Assembly (NCBI RefSeq): GCF_000620165.1
Contig: NZ_JHVN01000004.1
Span: forward strand, 62,001-126,000
Length of the DNA stretch: 64,000 nt
DNA from: Anoxybacillus tepidamans PS2
GTDB lineage: Bacteria; Bacillota; Bacilli; Bacillales; Anoxybacillaceae
Direction: 5' to 3'
The position numbers and the translations under genes are program-made. Under the pieces are notes generated by a model, which worked only from the letters and a program-made list of their open reading frames with translations, was not told the DNA's origin and did not search any database. Position 1 is the first letter of the stretch, and every line of letters begins with the position of its first letter. Below are positions 19,063 to 28,662 of the stretch, piece after piece.

Positions 19063-20105
19063 ATTCAAGTCGTTTCACAAATTTTATCATTCCCGTATTT
19101 GCGGTGTTGCTCGGCGTTCTCGCTGGCTCCATCGTAATGATTGTGAGCGGATATAATCCAATTGCCGGATACTCGGCTCTTTTATATGGAGCGTTTGGGG
19201 ACAGCTATTATGTCGGCGAGACGATTCGCCAAACAACGCCTTATATTCTTGCAGGATTAGCGGTGGCGTTTGCGTTTCGGACAGGGCTTTTCAACATTGG
19301 CGTAGAAGGGCAATTAATCGTCGGTTGGCTGGCTGCGGTATGGGTCGGCGTTTCGTTCGATTTGCCAAAAGTGATTCATTTGCCGCTTGCAATCTTGGCG
19401 GCGGCTGCGGCAGGGGCATTGTGGGCATTGATCCCTGGCTTCTTAAAAGCGCGTTTTAAGGTGCATGAAGTCATTATTACAATCATGATGAACTATATTG
19501 CTTTGCATGTAACCAATGCTATCATACGTTCAGTTTTATCAAATCAAGGCTTTAAATCAGCAAAAATTCATGATTCAGCTTCGTTACAATCAGAGTTTCT
19601 GCAATCTATTACAGATTACTCAACATTGCACTATGGAATTATTATTGCCTTGATTGGCGCTGTTATGATGTGGTTTTTACTTGAAAAAACGACAAAGGGA
19701 TATGAACTCCGTGCTGTCGGCTTTAACCAGCACGCTTCGCAATACGCAGGAATGAACGTTCCGCGCAACATTATTTTAGCGATGGTAATCTCCGGAGCGT
19801 TCGCTGGAGTAGCCGGGGCTATGGAGGGGCTTGGAACGTTCGGCAATATTTCTGTTAAGGCTGGGTTTACAGGAATTGGATTTGATGGCATTGCTGTTGC
19901 TTTAATCGGAAGCAACAATGCATTCGGCATCATTTTGTCGGCGCTTTTATTCGGCGCTTTAAAGGTTGGAGCGCTTGAAATGCCGTCAAGTGCAGACGTG
20001 CCAACAGAGCTTGTCGATATTGTGATCGCATTAATTATCTTCTTTGTTGCGTCTAGCTATTTAATTCGTTTACTATTATCTCGTTTTAAAAAGGAGGGAA
20101 AATAA
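19059..20105 (+). CDS. nupP: nucleoside ABC importer, permease 1
   Basis: This inner-membrane permease of the BPD_transp_2 type has 348 residues and eight or more hydrophobic segments. AFRTGLFNIGVEGQLIVGW near residue 70 and the coupling-helix region YELRAVGFNQHASQYAGMNV near 210 are the class signatures. The ATG overlaps the stop of nupO. It pairs with NupQ to form the channel. Confidence 0.92.
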   Translation: MNSSRFTNFIIPVFAVLLGVLAGSIVMIVSGYNPIAGYSALLYGAFGDSYYVGETIRQTTPYILAGLAVAFAFRTGLFNIGVEGQLIVGWLAAVWVGVSFDLPKVIHLPLAILAAAAAGALWALIPGFLKARFKVHEVIITIMMNYIALHVTNAIIRSVLSNQGFKSAKIHDSASLQSEFLQSITDYSTLHYGIIIALIGAVMMWFLLEKTTKGYELRAVGFNQHASQYAGMNVPRNIILAMVISGAFAGVAGAMEGLGTFGNISVKAGFTGIGFDGIAVALIGSNNAFGIILSALLFGALKVGALEMPSSADVPTELVDIVIALIIFFVASSYLIRLLLSRFKKEGK

Positions 20106-21065
20106 GTGGGCGTTTATGAAATGTTGCAAATTATTGTGCCTTCAGCGATTTTCTTTGCTGCTCCACTTATTTTCACTGCGCTTGGCGGTGTATTCAGCGA
20201 GCGTTCCGGTGTGGTTAACATCGGCTTGGAAGGTTTAATGGTAATAGGAGCATTTACGAGCGTTGTTTTTAACTTAACGTTTGCCGATCGATTTGGCGAA
20301 TGGACCCCTTGGCTTGCACTTGTTGCTGCAATGGTTGTGGGAGCTATCTTTTCGCTTCTTCACGCGGTCGCTTCTATTACGTTTCGCGCCGATCAGGTCG
20401 TCAGCGGGGTAGCGATTAACTTTTTAGCGATCGGTTTGTCGCTGTTTTTAGTAAAAAAAATGTACGGCAAAGGCCAAACAGATCAAATTCAAATCGGTTT
20501 TGATAAAATTGACGTTCCTATCTTAAGTCATATTCCGATTATCGGTCCATTATTTTTCTCGAACGGTTACATTCCATCTTATATTGCCATCGCTTTAGCA
20601 TTTGTTGTATGGTACATTTTATTTAAAACGCCGTTTGGATTGCGGTTGCGCGCAGTTGGCGAGCATCCGATGGCCGCGGATACAATGGGAATTAATGTTG
20701 CGAGAATGCGATATATTGCTGTTATGATTAGCGGTGCGCTCGGCGGTGTCGGCGGGGCGGTATACGCTACTATTATTTCTCGCGACTTTAGCCATGCGAC
20801 GATTTCCGGGCACGGTTTTATGGCTCTTGCAGCGATGATTTTCGGAAAATGGCATCCGCTTGGGGCGATGGGAGCTGCTCTTTTCTTTGGACTTGCGCAA
20901 AGTTTAAGCATTGTTGGTCAAACGATCCCATTCTTAAAAAATGTTCCAACAGTTTATTTGCTAATCGCACCGTATGTGTTAACGATTCTTGCTTTAGCAG
21001 GGTTTATTGGCCGCGCTGATGCGCCAAAAGCATTAGGAACGCCGTATGTGAAAGGAAAACGCTAA
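20106..21065 (+). CDS. nupQ: nucleoside ABC importer, permease 2
   Basis: The second permease has 319 residues with about eight hydrophobic segments; it repeats the class signatures SGVVNIGLEGLMVIGAF near residue 35 and LRLRAVGEHPMAADTMGINV near 180. The GTG begins on the base after the nupP stop and has AAGGAGG upstream. A strong terminator follows, closing the nup operon. Confidence 0.92.
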   Translation: MGVYEMLQIIVPSAIFFAAPLIFTALGGVFSERSGVVNIGLEGLMVIGAFTSVVFNLTFADRFGEWTPWLALVAAMVVGAIFSLLHAVASITFRADQVVSGVAINFLAIGLSLFLVKKMYGKGQTDQIQIGFDKIDVPILSHIPIIGPLFFSNGYIPSYIAIALAFVVWYILFKTPFGLRLRAVGEHPMAADTMGINVARMRYIAVMISGALGGVGGAVYATIISRDFSHATISGHGFMALAAMIFGKWHPLGAMGAALFFGLAQSLSIVGQTIPFLKNVPTVYLLIAPYVLTILALAGFIGRADAPKALGTPYVKGKR

Positions 21066-21075
21066 TTACTCGATT

Positions 21076-21107
21076 AAAAAGAACTCGGCATGCCGAGTTC
21101 TTTTTTT
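21076..21107 (+). terminator. nup operon terminator
   Basis: AAAGAACTCGGC and GCCGAGTTCTTT form a near-perfect palindrome followed by Ts. Confidence 0.92.
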
Positions 21108-21116
21108 GTTTGTTAT

Positions 21117-21146
21117 TTGCATTTTGTTTTGGTGAAAATGTATATT
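21117..21146 (+). promoter_or_regulatory. candidate promoter of the ymfF run
   Basis: TTGCAT at 21117-21122, an 18-base spacer and TATATT at 21141-21146 lie 60 bases before ymfF. Confidence 0.5.
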
Positions 21147-21205
21147 GTTGATAAGGCTTAAACGATGCAGGGAAAACGAATCCAAAACGAAGAGGAGGAA
21201 TTTTT

Positions 21206-22489
21206 TTGATTTGTGAAAACATCACAACGATGCCAGGCTTTCGCGCCCATTTCATTCCAACGGACAAATACAAAACAAATACGCTTGTCTTAAAAATGAA
21301 GGCGCCCCTATCAAAAGAAGCTGTTACGTTGCGTGCGCTTTTGCCTTACGTACTTCAAAGCGGAACGAAAACACACCCGAGTATGAAGGCAATCAGAACG
21401 TATTTAGATGAGCTATACGGGGCGACTTTAAATGTCGATCTAACAAAAAAAGGGGAGTATCATATCATTACAATTCGGCTTGATATCGCCAATGAAAAAT
21501 TTTTAAAAGAGCAGCCGTCTTTACTTAACAAAGCGGTTCAATTGTTAAGCGAGGTTGTGCTTGAGCCTGCTCTTGAAAACGGAGCTTTTGTTTCGCGAAT
21601 TGTTGAGCAAGAGAAACGAGCATTAAAGCAACGAATTCAATCGGTATACGACGATAAAATGCGCTATGCCAATTTGCGGCTTGTTGAGGAAATGTGCAAA
21701 AATGAGCCGTATGCCCTTCATACAAACGGGCAGCTTGAAGATGTAGATGCGATTACTCCTGAAAGCTTGTTTGCCTATTATGAAAAAACTCTGCAAGAGG
21801 ATGAAATTGATTTGTATATTATTGGAGATATTGACGAGGCAAGCACATTGGAGATCGTCAAATCGCATTTTCAGTTTCCAGATCGTCAAGACCGCACAAA
21901 GGTACAGCTATCTACCGAGCAGAAGACGATTGCAAATGTTCAAGAAGTTGTCGAAAGACAGGATATAAAACAAGGAAAGCTTAATATGGGCTACCGAACC
22001 TATATTACTTATGATGATGACGATTATTACGCTTTGCAAGTGTTTAACGGCATATTTGGCGGCTTTTCACACTCCAAACTGTTTATTAATGTTCGGGAAA
22101 AAGCAAGCCTCGCCTACTATGCGGCTTCTCGGTTAGAAAGCCACAAAGGATTATTGATGGTCATGTCGGGAATTGAACCGGCGAATTATGAAAAGGCTGT
22201 TCAAATTATTCATGATCAAATGAAAGCGATGAAGCAAGGGGATTTTACAGACGAGGAAATGACGCAAACGAAGGCGGTCATTCGCAATCAACTGCTTGAA
22301 ACACTTGATACGCCTAGGGGGCTTGTTGAGGTGCTGTATCACAATGTCCTTTCCGAACGAAGACGTCCCATTGACGAGTGGCTTTCAGGAACAGACGGCG
22401 TATCACGCGAAGATGTTATTCGTGTTGCGAGTCGCATCCAACTCGACACGATTTATTTCCTGACCGGAATGGAGGAAGTGAAGTCATGA
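21206..22489 (+). CDS. ymfF: inactive M16-type peptidase homologue YmfF
   Basis: This 427-residue protein has the M16B peptidase fold but no HxxEH zinc motif: the matching place reads LPYVLQSGTKTHPS. In two-subunit M16B enzymes such a partner supports an active subunit, and here the active homologue YmfH is encoded directly downstream with a four-base overlap. The TTG start at 21206 follows GAGGAGG at the usual distance. Its substrate is unknown. Confidence 0.9.
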   Translation: MICENITTMPGFRAHFIPTDKYKTNTLVLKMKAPLSKEAVTLRALLPYVLQSGTKTHPSMKAIRTYLDELYGATLNVDLTKKGEYHIITIRLDIANEKFLKEQPSLLNKAVQLLSEVVLEPALENGAFVSRIVEQEKRALKQRIQSVYDDKMRYANLRLVEEMCKNEPYALHTNGQLEDVDAITPESLFAYYEKTLQEDEIDLYIIGDIDEASTLEIVKSHFQFPDRQDRTKVQLSTEQKTIANVQEVVERQDIKQGKLNMGYRTYITYDDDDYYALQVFNGIFGGFSHSKLFINVREKASLAYYAASRLESHKGLLMVMSGIEPANYEKAVQIIHDQMKAMKQGDFTDEEMTQTKAVIRNQLLETLDTPRGLVEVLYHNVLSERRRPIDEWLSGTDGVSREDVIRVASRIQLDTIYFLTGMEEVKS

Positions 22490-23772
22490 AGAAAATTGTA
22501 TATGAACAACTCCAGGAGCAGCTGTATTATGAAAAAATGCCAAACGGTTTAGACGTATACATTTTACCAAAGAAAGCGTTTAACAAAACGTACGCAACAT
22601 TTACAACCAAGTACGGATCAGTGGATAACCAATTTGTTCCAATGGGGAAAACAGAAATGAAGCGTGTACCAGACGGAATTGCCCATTTTCTTGAGCATAA
22701 GCTGTTTGAAAAAGAAGATGGAGATGTATTTCAACAATTCAGCAAACAAGGCGCCTCGGCTAACGCTTTTACGTCTTTTACACGAACAGCCTATTTATTT
22801 TCAAGCACTGCGAATGTGGAAAAAAATTTAGAGACATTAATCGATTTTGTGCAAACACCGTATTTCTCAGACAAGACGGTCGAAAAGGAAAAAGGGATCA
22901 TCGGCCAAGAAATTCGTATGTATGATGACAATCCAGATTGGCGTGTATACTTTGGGTTGATTGAAAGTATGTACGAACAACATCCTGTCAAAATTGATAT
23001 TGCTGGCACGATCGAGTCGATTTCTCACATTACGAAAGAGTTGTTATATGAGTGTTATCAAACATTTTATCATCCGAGCAATATGTTGTTGTTTATTGTT
23101 GGTCCAGTGAATGAAGAAGCGATAATGGAGCAAATTCGCAACAACCAAGCGAAAAAAACATTTCCGCCATCCTCTGCTATTAAACGTTTTACTTATAACG
23201 AACAAGAAGAGGTGGCAAAGGAAAAACAAGTGATTCCAATGCACGTGCAAACGAGTAAATGCGTGCTTGGCATCAAAGCGAAAAACGTGAGTCAAAAAGG
23301 AAAAGAAAAATTGAAACATGAATTAGCAATGAACGTATTACTCGATTATTTGTTTGGAAAAAGTTCACCGCACTATGAACGTTTATATGAGCTCGGGCTC
23401 ATTGATGAAACGTTTGCTTACGACTACACAGAGGAAGAGCAATTTGGGTTTGCAATGATCGGCGGCGATACGGGCGATCCGGAACGACTTGCGGAAGAAA
23501 TAAAACAAATTATATTGGCGTTTCATGATTCGGAGATTACAGAAACAGATCTAGAAAGGGTAAAAAAGAAAAAAATCGGGGCGTTTTTACGCTCTCTCAA
23601 CTCTCCTGAATATATTGCCAACCAATTCACCAGATATGCGTTTTATGAAATGAGCTTGTTTGATGTTGTTTCAATGTTGGAAGCATTAACAGTCAACGAT
23701 TTAATGGAAGTGGCGCGTGAGTGTTTTCATGAGTCACAACTTGCCGTGTGCCAAGTCATTCCAAAAAGATAA
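22486..23772 (+). CDS. ymfH: M16B zinc peptidase YmfH
   Basis: This is the active partner, 428 residues, the same length as in B. subtilis. HFLEHKLFE near residue 68 is the zinc motif and the distal glutamate is in KEKGIIGQEIRMYDDNP. The ATG at 22486 overlaps the ymfF stop and has GGAGG at a good distance; the longer frame upstream is only open by chance inside ymfF. A terminator follows within 10 bases. Confidence 0.94.
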   Translation: MKKIVYEQLQEQLYYEKMPNGLDVYILPKKAFNKTYATFTTKYGSVDNQFVPMGKTEMKRVPDGIAHFLEHKLFEKEDGDVFQQFSKQGASANAFTSFTRTAYLFSSTANVEKNLETLIDFVQTPYFSDKTVEKEKGIIGQEIRMYDDNPDWRVYFGLIESMYEQHPVKIDIAGTIESISHITKELLYECYQTFYHPSNMLLFIVGPVNEEAIMEQIRNNQAKKTFPPSSAIKRFTYNEQEEVAKEKQVIPMHVQTSKCVLGIKAKNVSQKGKEKLKHELAMNVLLDYLFGKSSPHYERLYELGLIDETFAYDYTEEEQFGFAMIGGDTGDPERLAEEIKQIILAFHDSEITETDLERVKKKKIGAFLRSLNSPEYIANQFTRYAFYEMSLFDVVSMLEALTVNDLMEVARECFHESQLAVCQVIPKR

Positions 23773-23777
23773 ACAGG

Positions 23778-23809
23778 AAAAGCATCCTTTTTGTAAAGGA
23801 TGCTTTTTT
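23778..23809 (+). terminator. ymfH terminator
   Basis: AAAAGCATCCTTT pairs with AAAGGATGCTTTT around a short loop with a T tail; ymfI begins 14 bases later. Confidence 0.85.
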
Positions 23810-23822
23810 AGGGGGAATAGAG

Positions 23823-24536
23823 ATGAATTATGCATTAATTACGGGAGCGAGCGGAGGAATCGGATCAAGCATTGCCCGTCAGTTAGCTTGCGACGGGTAT
23901 GGCTTATTTTTACACTACAACAAAAATAAAGAACGAGTTGAAGCATTGCAAAAGGAATTAAGTGTCTATACAACAGCTGTTCAGGCTGACTTATCGGAGC
24001 CAAATGGAGCGGACATGCTTTTAGAACAAATTGATCGGCCGATTGATGTCATTGTTCATAATTGCGGCAACAGTTATTACGGGCTTATTACTGATATGAG
24101 CGATGGACTTGTGCAGAAAATGGTGCAGCTTCATGTAACAAGCCCGATTTTGTTGACGAAAAAGCTCCTTCCGTCAATGATTAAGAAAAAAAGCGGAAAC
24201 ATTATAGTTGTCTCATCGATTTGGGGGCTAACGGGGGCTTCTTGCGAGGTGGTCTATTCAATGGTGAAGGGAGGACAAAACGCGTTTGTTAAGGCTTTAG
24301 CTAAAGAATTAGCGCCGAGCGGCATCCGCGTCAATGCTGTGGCGCCGGGGGCGATTCGCACAGAGATGTTGCAAACATTTAGTGAAGATGAGTTGCAAAG
24401 CATAGCGGACGATATTCCGTTAGGAAGAATTGGCGAACCAAGAGAGGTGGCCAAAACGGTATCGTTTTTGCTTTCCGAAGCGGCTTCCTACATTACGGGG
24501 CAAATTATTAATGTCAACGGTGGATGGTATTGCTAA
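23823..24536 (+). CDS. ymfI: short-chain dehydrogenase/reductase YmfI
   Basis: This SDR has 237 residues, with the nucleotide motif TGASGGIGSSIA near residue 7, the catalytic serine in VVVSSIW and YSMVKGG holding the tyrosine and lysine near 150. It is FabG-like (AAAYITGQ-type ending YITGQIINVNGGW) but the main fabG lies elsewhere in Bacillus. ATG 23823 has GGGGGA upstream; the open frame from 23748 runs into ymfH. Substrate unknown. Confidence 0.92.
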   Translation: MNYALITGASGGIGSSIARQLACDGYGLFLHYNKNKERVEALQKELSVYTTAVQADLSEPNGADMLLEQIDRPIDVIVHNCGNSYYGLITDMSDGLVQKMVQLHVTSPILLTKKLLPSMIKKKSGNIIVVSSIWGLTGASCEVVYSMVKGGQNAFVKALAKELAPSGIRVNAVAPGAIRTEMLQTFSEDELQSIADDIPLGRIGEPREVAKTVSFLLSEAASYITGQIINVNGGWYC

Positions 24537-24604
24537 TTATTGAGTATATTTTCGAATGAAGTAGACAAACTATTGGTGAAACTGAATAGAGGAGGGAAAG
24601 CTCA

Positions 24605-24853
24605 ATGTCTGTACTCGATAATTTTGAACAATGGAAAGATTTTTTAGGCGAACGCCTTGAACAAGCGAAGCAACAAGGGCTTAGCGAACAAGTAGTTTCA
24701 GATGTCGCTTATCAAATTGGCGACTATTTAGCCAAACAAGTAGATCCAAAAAATCCTGAGGAACGTGTTCTTGCCGATTTGTGGAGCGTAGCAGATGAAG
24801 AGGAGCAGCACGCTATTGCCAACATGATGGTCAAACTAGTGCAAAAAAAATAA
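24605..24853 (+). CDS. ymfJ: DUF3243 protein YmfJ
   Basis: This is a small soluble protein of 82 residues, mostly helical and acidic, with the family motif VSDVAYQIGDYLAKQVDP. Its function is unknown. GGAGGG is seven bases before the ATG, and a terminator begins at the stop. Position between ymfI and ymfK matches B. subtilis. Confidence 0.9.
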   Translation: MSVLDNFEQWKDFLGERLEQAKQQGLSEQVVSDVAYQIGDYLAKQVDPKNPEERVLADLWSVADEEEQHAIANMMVKLVQKK

Positions 24854-24878
24854 GAGAGGAGCCTTCCTCTCTTTTTTT
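24851..24878 (+). terminator. ymfJ terminator
   Basis: AAGAGAGGA pairs with TCCTCTCTT around GCCT/short loop, with seven Ts. Confidence 0.88.
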
Positions 24879-24991
24879 ATGGACGCAAGTTTGTTTCATG
24901 CCCTTTCCTGTTGCGTTTCTTATTGATATTATAGTAGTATGAATTTATCATATGATGCTTGTCTCCTTAAGCTCGATGGGAGGAAAATGGG

Positions 24992-25783
24992 ATGGGGAAG
25001 CAGGAATGGTATTTAGAATATGAAATCCATATTAATCGTCCAGGATTGCTAGGAGACATTTCATCCCTTTTAGGGATGCTGTCGATTAATATCGTCACGA
25101 TCAACGGCGTTGACGATTCGCGGCGCGGCATGCTCCTTCGTTGCGATAATAACGAACAGATTGAGCGGCTTGCTTCTATTTTACGAACGATGGATAATAT
25201 AACTATTACGAAGTTAAGGCAGCCGAAATTGTTGGACCGTTTAGCGGTTAGGCACGGTCGTTACATTCAGCGCGATGCAGACGATAAAAAAACATTTCGT
25301 TTTGTCCGGGACGAGCTCGGTTTACTTGTCGATTTTATGGCGGAAATTTTTAAGCAGGAAGGGCATAAGCTCATCGGCATTCGCGGCATGCCCCGTGTCG
25401 GCAAAACAGAGTCCATCGTTGCGGCGAGTGTTTGTGCCAACAAGCGTTGGTTATTCGTTTCTTCTACGTTAATCAAACAGACTGTACGAAGTCAGCTTAT
25501 TGAAGATGAGTACAGTGAAAACAATATTTTTATCATTGATGGAATCGTATCGACACGCCGTTCCAACGAACGCCATTGGCAGCTTATTCGCGAGCTCATG
25601 CGTCTTGAGGCAACGAAAGTGGTAGAGCACCCAGATATTTTCGTGCGCCATACGGAATATACGCTCGATGACTTTGACTGCATTATCGAATTGCGCAATG
25701 ATCCCTCTGAAGAAATTACATATGATGTTGTTGATCAACAAACGTTGTTCTCGCACGACGGATTTTCAGACTTTGATTTTTAA
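24992..25783 (+). CDS. ymfK: YmfK family protein (DUF3388, ACT-like N-terminus)
   Basis: This protein has 263 residues. The first 75 resemble an ACT domain (YEIHINRPGLLGDISSLLGML), and the rest is the DUF3388 region with a P-loop-like GMPRVGKTESIVA near residue 130. The function is unknown; the P-loop suggests nucleotide binding. ATG 24992 has GGGAGG at eight bases. It is followed 24 bases later by rodZ. Confidence 0.9.
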   Translation: MGKQEWYLEYEIHINRPGLLGDISSLLGMLSINIVTINGVDDSRRGMLLRCDNNEQIERLASILRTMDNITITKLRQPKLLDRLAVRHGRYIQRDADDKKTFRFVRDELGLLVDFMAEIFKQEGHKLIGIRGMPRVGKTESIVAASVCANKRWLFVSSTLIKQTVRSQLIEDEYSENNIFIIDGIVSTRRSNERHWQLIRELMRLEATKVVEHPDIFVRHTEYTLDDFDCIIELRNDPSEEITYDVVDQQTLFSHDGFSDFDF

Positions 25784-25806
25784 CAAAAAGGTGGAAGGTG
25801 TTATCG

Positions 25807-26679
25807 TTGACAGAATTAGGTAAACGATTAAAAGAGGCGAGAGAAACTAAAAAGATTAGTTTGGATGAATTGCAACATATCACTAAAATTCAAAAACGTT
25901 ATTTAATTGGTATTGAAGAAGGCAATTATACGATTATGCCAGGAAACTTTTATGTGCGCGCTTTTATTAAGCAATATGCAGAAGCGGTAGGGCTTGATCC
26001 GGAAGAGATTTTTCACGAGTATGCGCATGAGATTCCTTCATCGCAGCAAGAGGAGGTGTCTGATCAGCTTTCCCGCGTTAAAAGTAGACAGCGGCTTTCA
26101 TTGAAACACGACAAATGGCTTGCGCTGTTTCCGAAGCTGCTTATAGCTGCTGTTATTGTAGGGGTAGCGGTGATTCTTTGGATGTTTTTGCAACGCGACG
26201 GTCAGAAGGAACAGTCAGAGCAGCCAATCAATACTCAAGCCACAGAGGTGGAACGTTCAAAGAACTCTCCATTAGACAAAGCGGCGAAAGCTGAAAAAGA
26301 AAAACAGAAGCAGCAAAAAGAGGAAACGAAAAACAAAAAGGAAGGCGAGACAGCTTCTAAGCCAATATTCACCGTTAAGGAGACGAAGGGAAATACGTCC
26401 ACGATTGAAGTGACAGCTGATCAGCTAAAGCTTGAGGCGACGTCTAAAGGAGCGTCTTGGTTCGAAGTATTTAATGGAAAAGGCCATTCTTTTTATAAAG
26501 GTACCTTAAGGAATGGACAAACACAGACTTTCGATCTGTCGGCCGAGTCTGAAGTTTTTATGAAAATCGGTCGAACGCTCGATGTGGACGTGAAGATCAA
26601 CGGCCAGCCGCTTACATACCCGATCGATCCGAAAGAAGAAGTATATCAAAAAATCAAAATTGTATTAAAGAAACCATAA
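25807..26679 (+). CDS. rodZ: cell-shape protein RodZ (YmfM)
   Basis: RodZ links the MreB cytoskeleton to the membrane elongation machinery. The 290-residue protein has an N-terminal helix-turn-helix (LKEARETKKISLDELQHIT), one membrane helix near 115-135 (LLIAAVIVGVAVILWMFL), a Lys/Glu/Gln-rich linker and a C-terminal DUF4115 beta domain. TTG 25807 lies six bases after GGAAGGTG; GTG 25798 overlaps that site. A hairpin separates it from pgsA. Confidence 0.92.
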   Translation: MTELGKRLKEARETKKISLDELQHITKIQKRYLIGIEEGNYTIMPGNFYVRAFIKQYAEAVGLDPEEIFHEYAHEIPSSQQEEVSDQLSRVKSRQRLSLKHDKWLALFPKLLIAAVIVGVAVILWMFLQRDGQKEQSEQPINTQATEVERSKNSPLDKAAKAEKEKQKQQKEETKNKKEGETASKPIFTVKETKGNTSTIEVTADQLKLEATSKGASWFEVFNGKGHSFYKGTLRNGQTQTFDLSAESEVFMKIGRTLDVDVKINGQPLTYPIDPKEEVYQKIKIVLKKP

Positions 26680-26706
26680 GTCATCTATTTTACTAGATGA
26701 CTTTTA
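26678..26706 (+). terminator. rodZ terminator
   Basis: AAGTCATCTA pairs with TAGATGACTT around a TTTTAC loop, followed by TT; the tail is short, so readthrough to pgsA is likely. Confidence 0.65.
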
Positions 26707-26732
26707 CATGTTTAGCAGCGGAGGTATTGAGG

Positions 26733-27311
26733 GTGAATTTACCGAATAAAATTACAGTAGCACGCATTATGTTAATTCCTCTTTTCTTAATTGTTATGCT
26801 AGTCCGTTTCGATTGGGGAACGATTAGCTTAGGAACAAAATCAATGCCAGTTTCCCATCTTGTCGGCGCCATCATTTTTATTATTGCGTCGGCAACGGAC
26901 TGGATCGACGGATATTATGCGCGTAAATATCAATTAGTGACGAATCTAGGAAAGTTTTTAGACCCACTTGCAGATAAATTGCTCGTGTCAGCGGCTCTTA
27001 TTGTTTTGGTCGAGTTGCATTATGCTCCGTCATGGATGGTCATCGTCATCATCAGCCGCGAATTTGCCGTTACGGGGCTTCGTCTTGTATTGGCCGGAGA
27101 AGGGGAAGTAGTGGCCGCTAACATGCTTGGAAAAATAAAAACATGGACGCAAATCGTGGCAATTTCCGCTCTTCTGCTTCATAACTGGCCGTTTGCTTTT
27201 CTCTCTTTCCCGTTTGCAAAGGTCGCTCTTTGGGTGGCGGTGATCTTTACAATTTGGTCTGGATGGGATTATTTTGCGAAAAATAAGCACGCTTTTTTAC
27301 ATTCGAAGTAG
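26733..27311 (+). CDS. pgsA: CDP-diacylglycerol--glycerol-3-phosphate 3-phosphatidyltransferase
   Basis: This enzyme makes phosphatidylglycerol phosphate in the membrane. It has 192 residues (B. subtilis, 193), several membrane helices and the CDP-alcohol transferase motif as DWIDGYYARK and FLDPLADK near residue 60-85. GTG 26733 has GGAGG eight bases upstream; the ATG at 26697 lies in the rodZ terminator. It leads into cinA 24 bases later. Confidence 0.95.
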   Translation: MNLPNKITVARIMLIPLFLIVMLVRFDWGTISLGTKSMPVSHLVGAIIFIIASATDWIDGYYARKYQLVTNLGKFLDPLADKLLVSAALIVLVELHYAPSWMVIVIISREFAVTGLRLVLAGEGEVVAANMLGKIKTWTQIVAISALLLHNWPFAFLSFPFAKVALWVAVIFTIWSGWDYFAKNKHAFLHSK

Positions 27312-27335
27312 CGGGGGCAAAAGGAGGGGCCGTGA

Positions 27336-28580
27336 TTGAACGCGGAAATTATTGCAGTCGGTTCAGAGTTGTTGCTTGGACAAATCGCTAATACGAACGC
27401 GCAATTTTTGTCGCAGCAGCTAGCCGAATTGGGGATTAATGTTTACTTCCATACCGTCGTCGGCGACAATGTATCAAGGCTTGAACAGGCGGTCCAGACC
27501 GCGCAAACGCGGGCCAATTTGATCATTTTTACTGGAGGGCTCGGTCCGACGAAGGACGATTTGACGAAAGAAACGATTGCGCGCATGTTGCAGCGCGAAC
27601 TTGTCATAGACGAAGCCGCGCTCCGGTCGATTGAAGATTATTTTAGCCGTACGAAACGAATCATGACAGAAAACAATAAAAAGCAAGCTCTTGTATTAAA
27701 AGGGGCTGAAGTGTTAAAAAACGATTTTGGAATGGCTCCTGGCATGGCGTTGACGATCGGTGATGTGACTTATATGCTTCTTCCTGGGCCGCCGAAAGAG
27801 ATGAAGCCCATGTTTATCAACTACGGCCGACCGTTTCTTCTGAACAAACTTGAGCGACGCGAGCGCATTGAGTCGAAGGTGCTGCGCTTTTTTGGGATAG
27901 GGGAATCGCAGCTTGAGACCGAAATTGAAGACTTGATTGATCAACAATCGAATCCTACTATTGCTCCGCTCGCGGGGGATGGGGAGGTCACATTGCGGCT
28001 TACGGCGAAACATGAATCCCTCGTAGAAGCAAAAAAGCTGTTGGATGAGACGGAAGCGTTGATTGTTCGCCGTGTCGGCAAGTACTTGTACGGATACAAC
28101 GACGACACGTTGTTTTCTAAGGTCATCGAACAACTAAAAAAGCATGGCAAGACGATTGCTGCCGCGGAAAGCTTAACAGGAGGACGATTTACAGCTGAGC
28201 TGACAGCGATTGCTGGTGCTTCGCAAGTCGTCAAAGGCGGTGTTGTTTGCTATGCCAATGATATAAAGGAGCGAGTTCTTTCTGTTCCTGCCTCCGTCCT
28301 AAAAACAGAGGGAGCGGTGAGTGAACAATGCGCCAAATTGTTGGCAGAACATGTTCGTGCATTACAAGGTTCGGATATCGGCATTAGCTTTACGGGAGTG
28401 GCAGGGCCCGATTCTATCGAAGGAAAGCCAGTCGGTACGGTGTACATCGGTTTGGCAATTGAAGGTCGGGATACGGCGGTATATCCTTTGACGCTGAGCG
28501 GCGACCGGGAAACGATACGAACACGCACGGTGAAATACGGTTGTTTTACTATTTTGAAAGCATTGGCAGCTGCCATGTAA
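27336..28580 (+). CDS. cinA: CinA family protein (competence/damage-inducible; pyrophosphatase and NMN deamidase-like)
   Basis: This protein has 414 residues, close to B. subtilis CinA (416). The N-terminal MoCF-like domain ([29 protein letters not shown]) is ADP-ribose pyrophosphatase-like in studied homologues; the C-terminal CinA domain ([22 protein letters not shown]) is NMN amidohydrolase-like. TTG 27336 has AAAGGAGG at eight bases. It precedes recA, with which it is co-expressed in competence in B. subtilis. Confidence 0.94.
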   Translation: MNAEIIAVGSELLLGQIANTNAQFLSQQLAELGINVYFHTVVGDNVSRLEQAVQTAQTRANLIIFTGGLGPTKDDLTKETIARMLQRELVIDEAALRSIEDYFSRTKRIMTENNKKQALVLKGAEVLKNDFGMAPGMALTIGDVTYMLLPGPPKEMKPMFINYGRPFLLNKLERRERIESKVLRFFGIGESQLETEIEDLIDQQSNPTIAPLAGDGEVTLRLTAKHESLVEAKKLLDETEALIVRRVGKYLYGYNDDTLFSKVIEQLKKHGKTIAAAESLTGGRFTAELTAIAGASQVVKGGVVCYANDIKERVLSVPASVLKTEGAVSEQCAKLLAEHVRALQGSDIGISFTGVAGPDSIEGKPVGTVYIGLAIEGRDTAVYPLTLSGDRETIRTRTVKYGCFTILKALAAAM

Positions 28581-28595
28581 GCAGCTGCTTTTTCT
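28566..28595 (+). terminator. cinA 3' hairpin
   Basis: Two GCAGCTGC copies, 7 bases apart and spanning the cinA stop, pair with each other and are followed by TTTTTCTT. Confidence 0.6.
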
Positions 28596-28639
28596 TATCC
28601 TTTGTTTTCCCATGTTTCCAGCAAAAATGAAGAAAAAAA

Positions 28640-28653
28640 CGAATGAACGTTCG
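28640..28653 (+). promoter_or_regulatory. LexA (DinR) box of recA
   Basis: CGAATGAACGTTCG matches the Bacillus SOS box CGAACRNRYGTTYG at 13 of 14 positions and lies 9 bases before the -35 of recA, so recA is very probably damage-inducible. Confidence 0.85.
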
Positions 28654-28662
28654 ATTTTTTTC

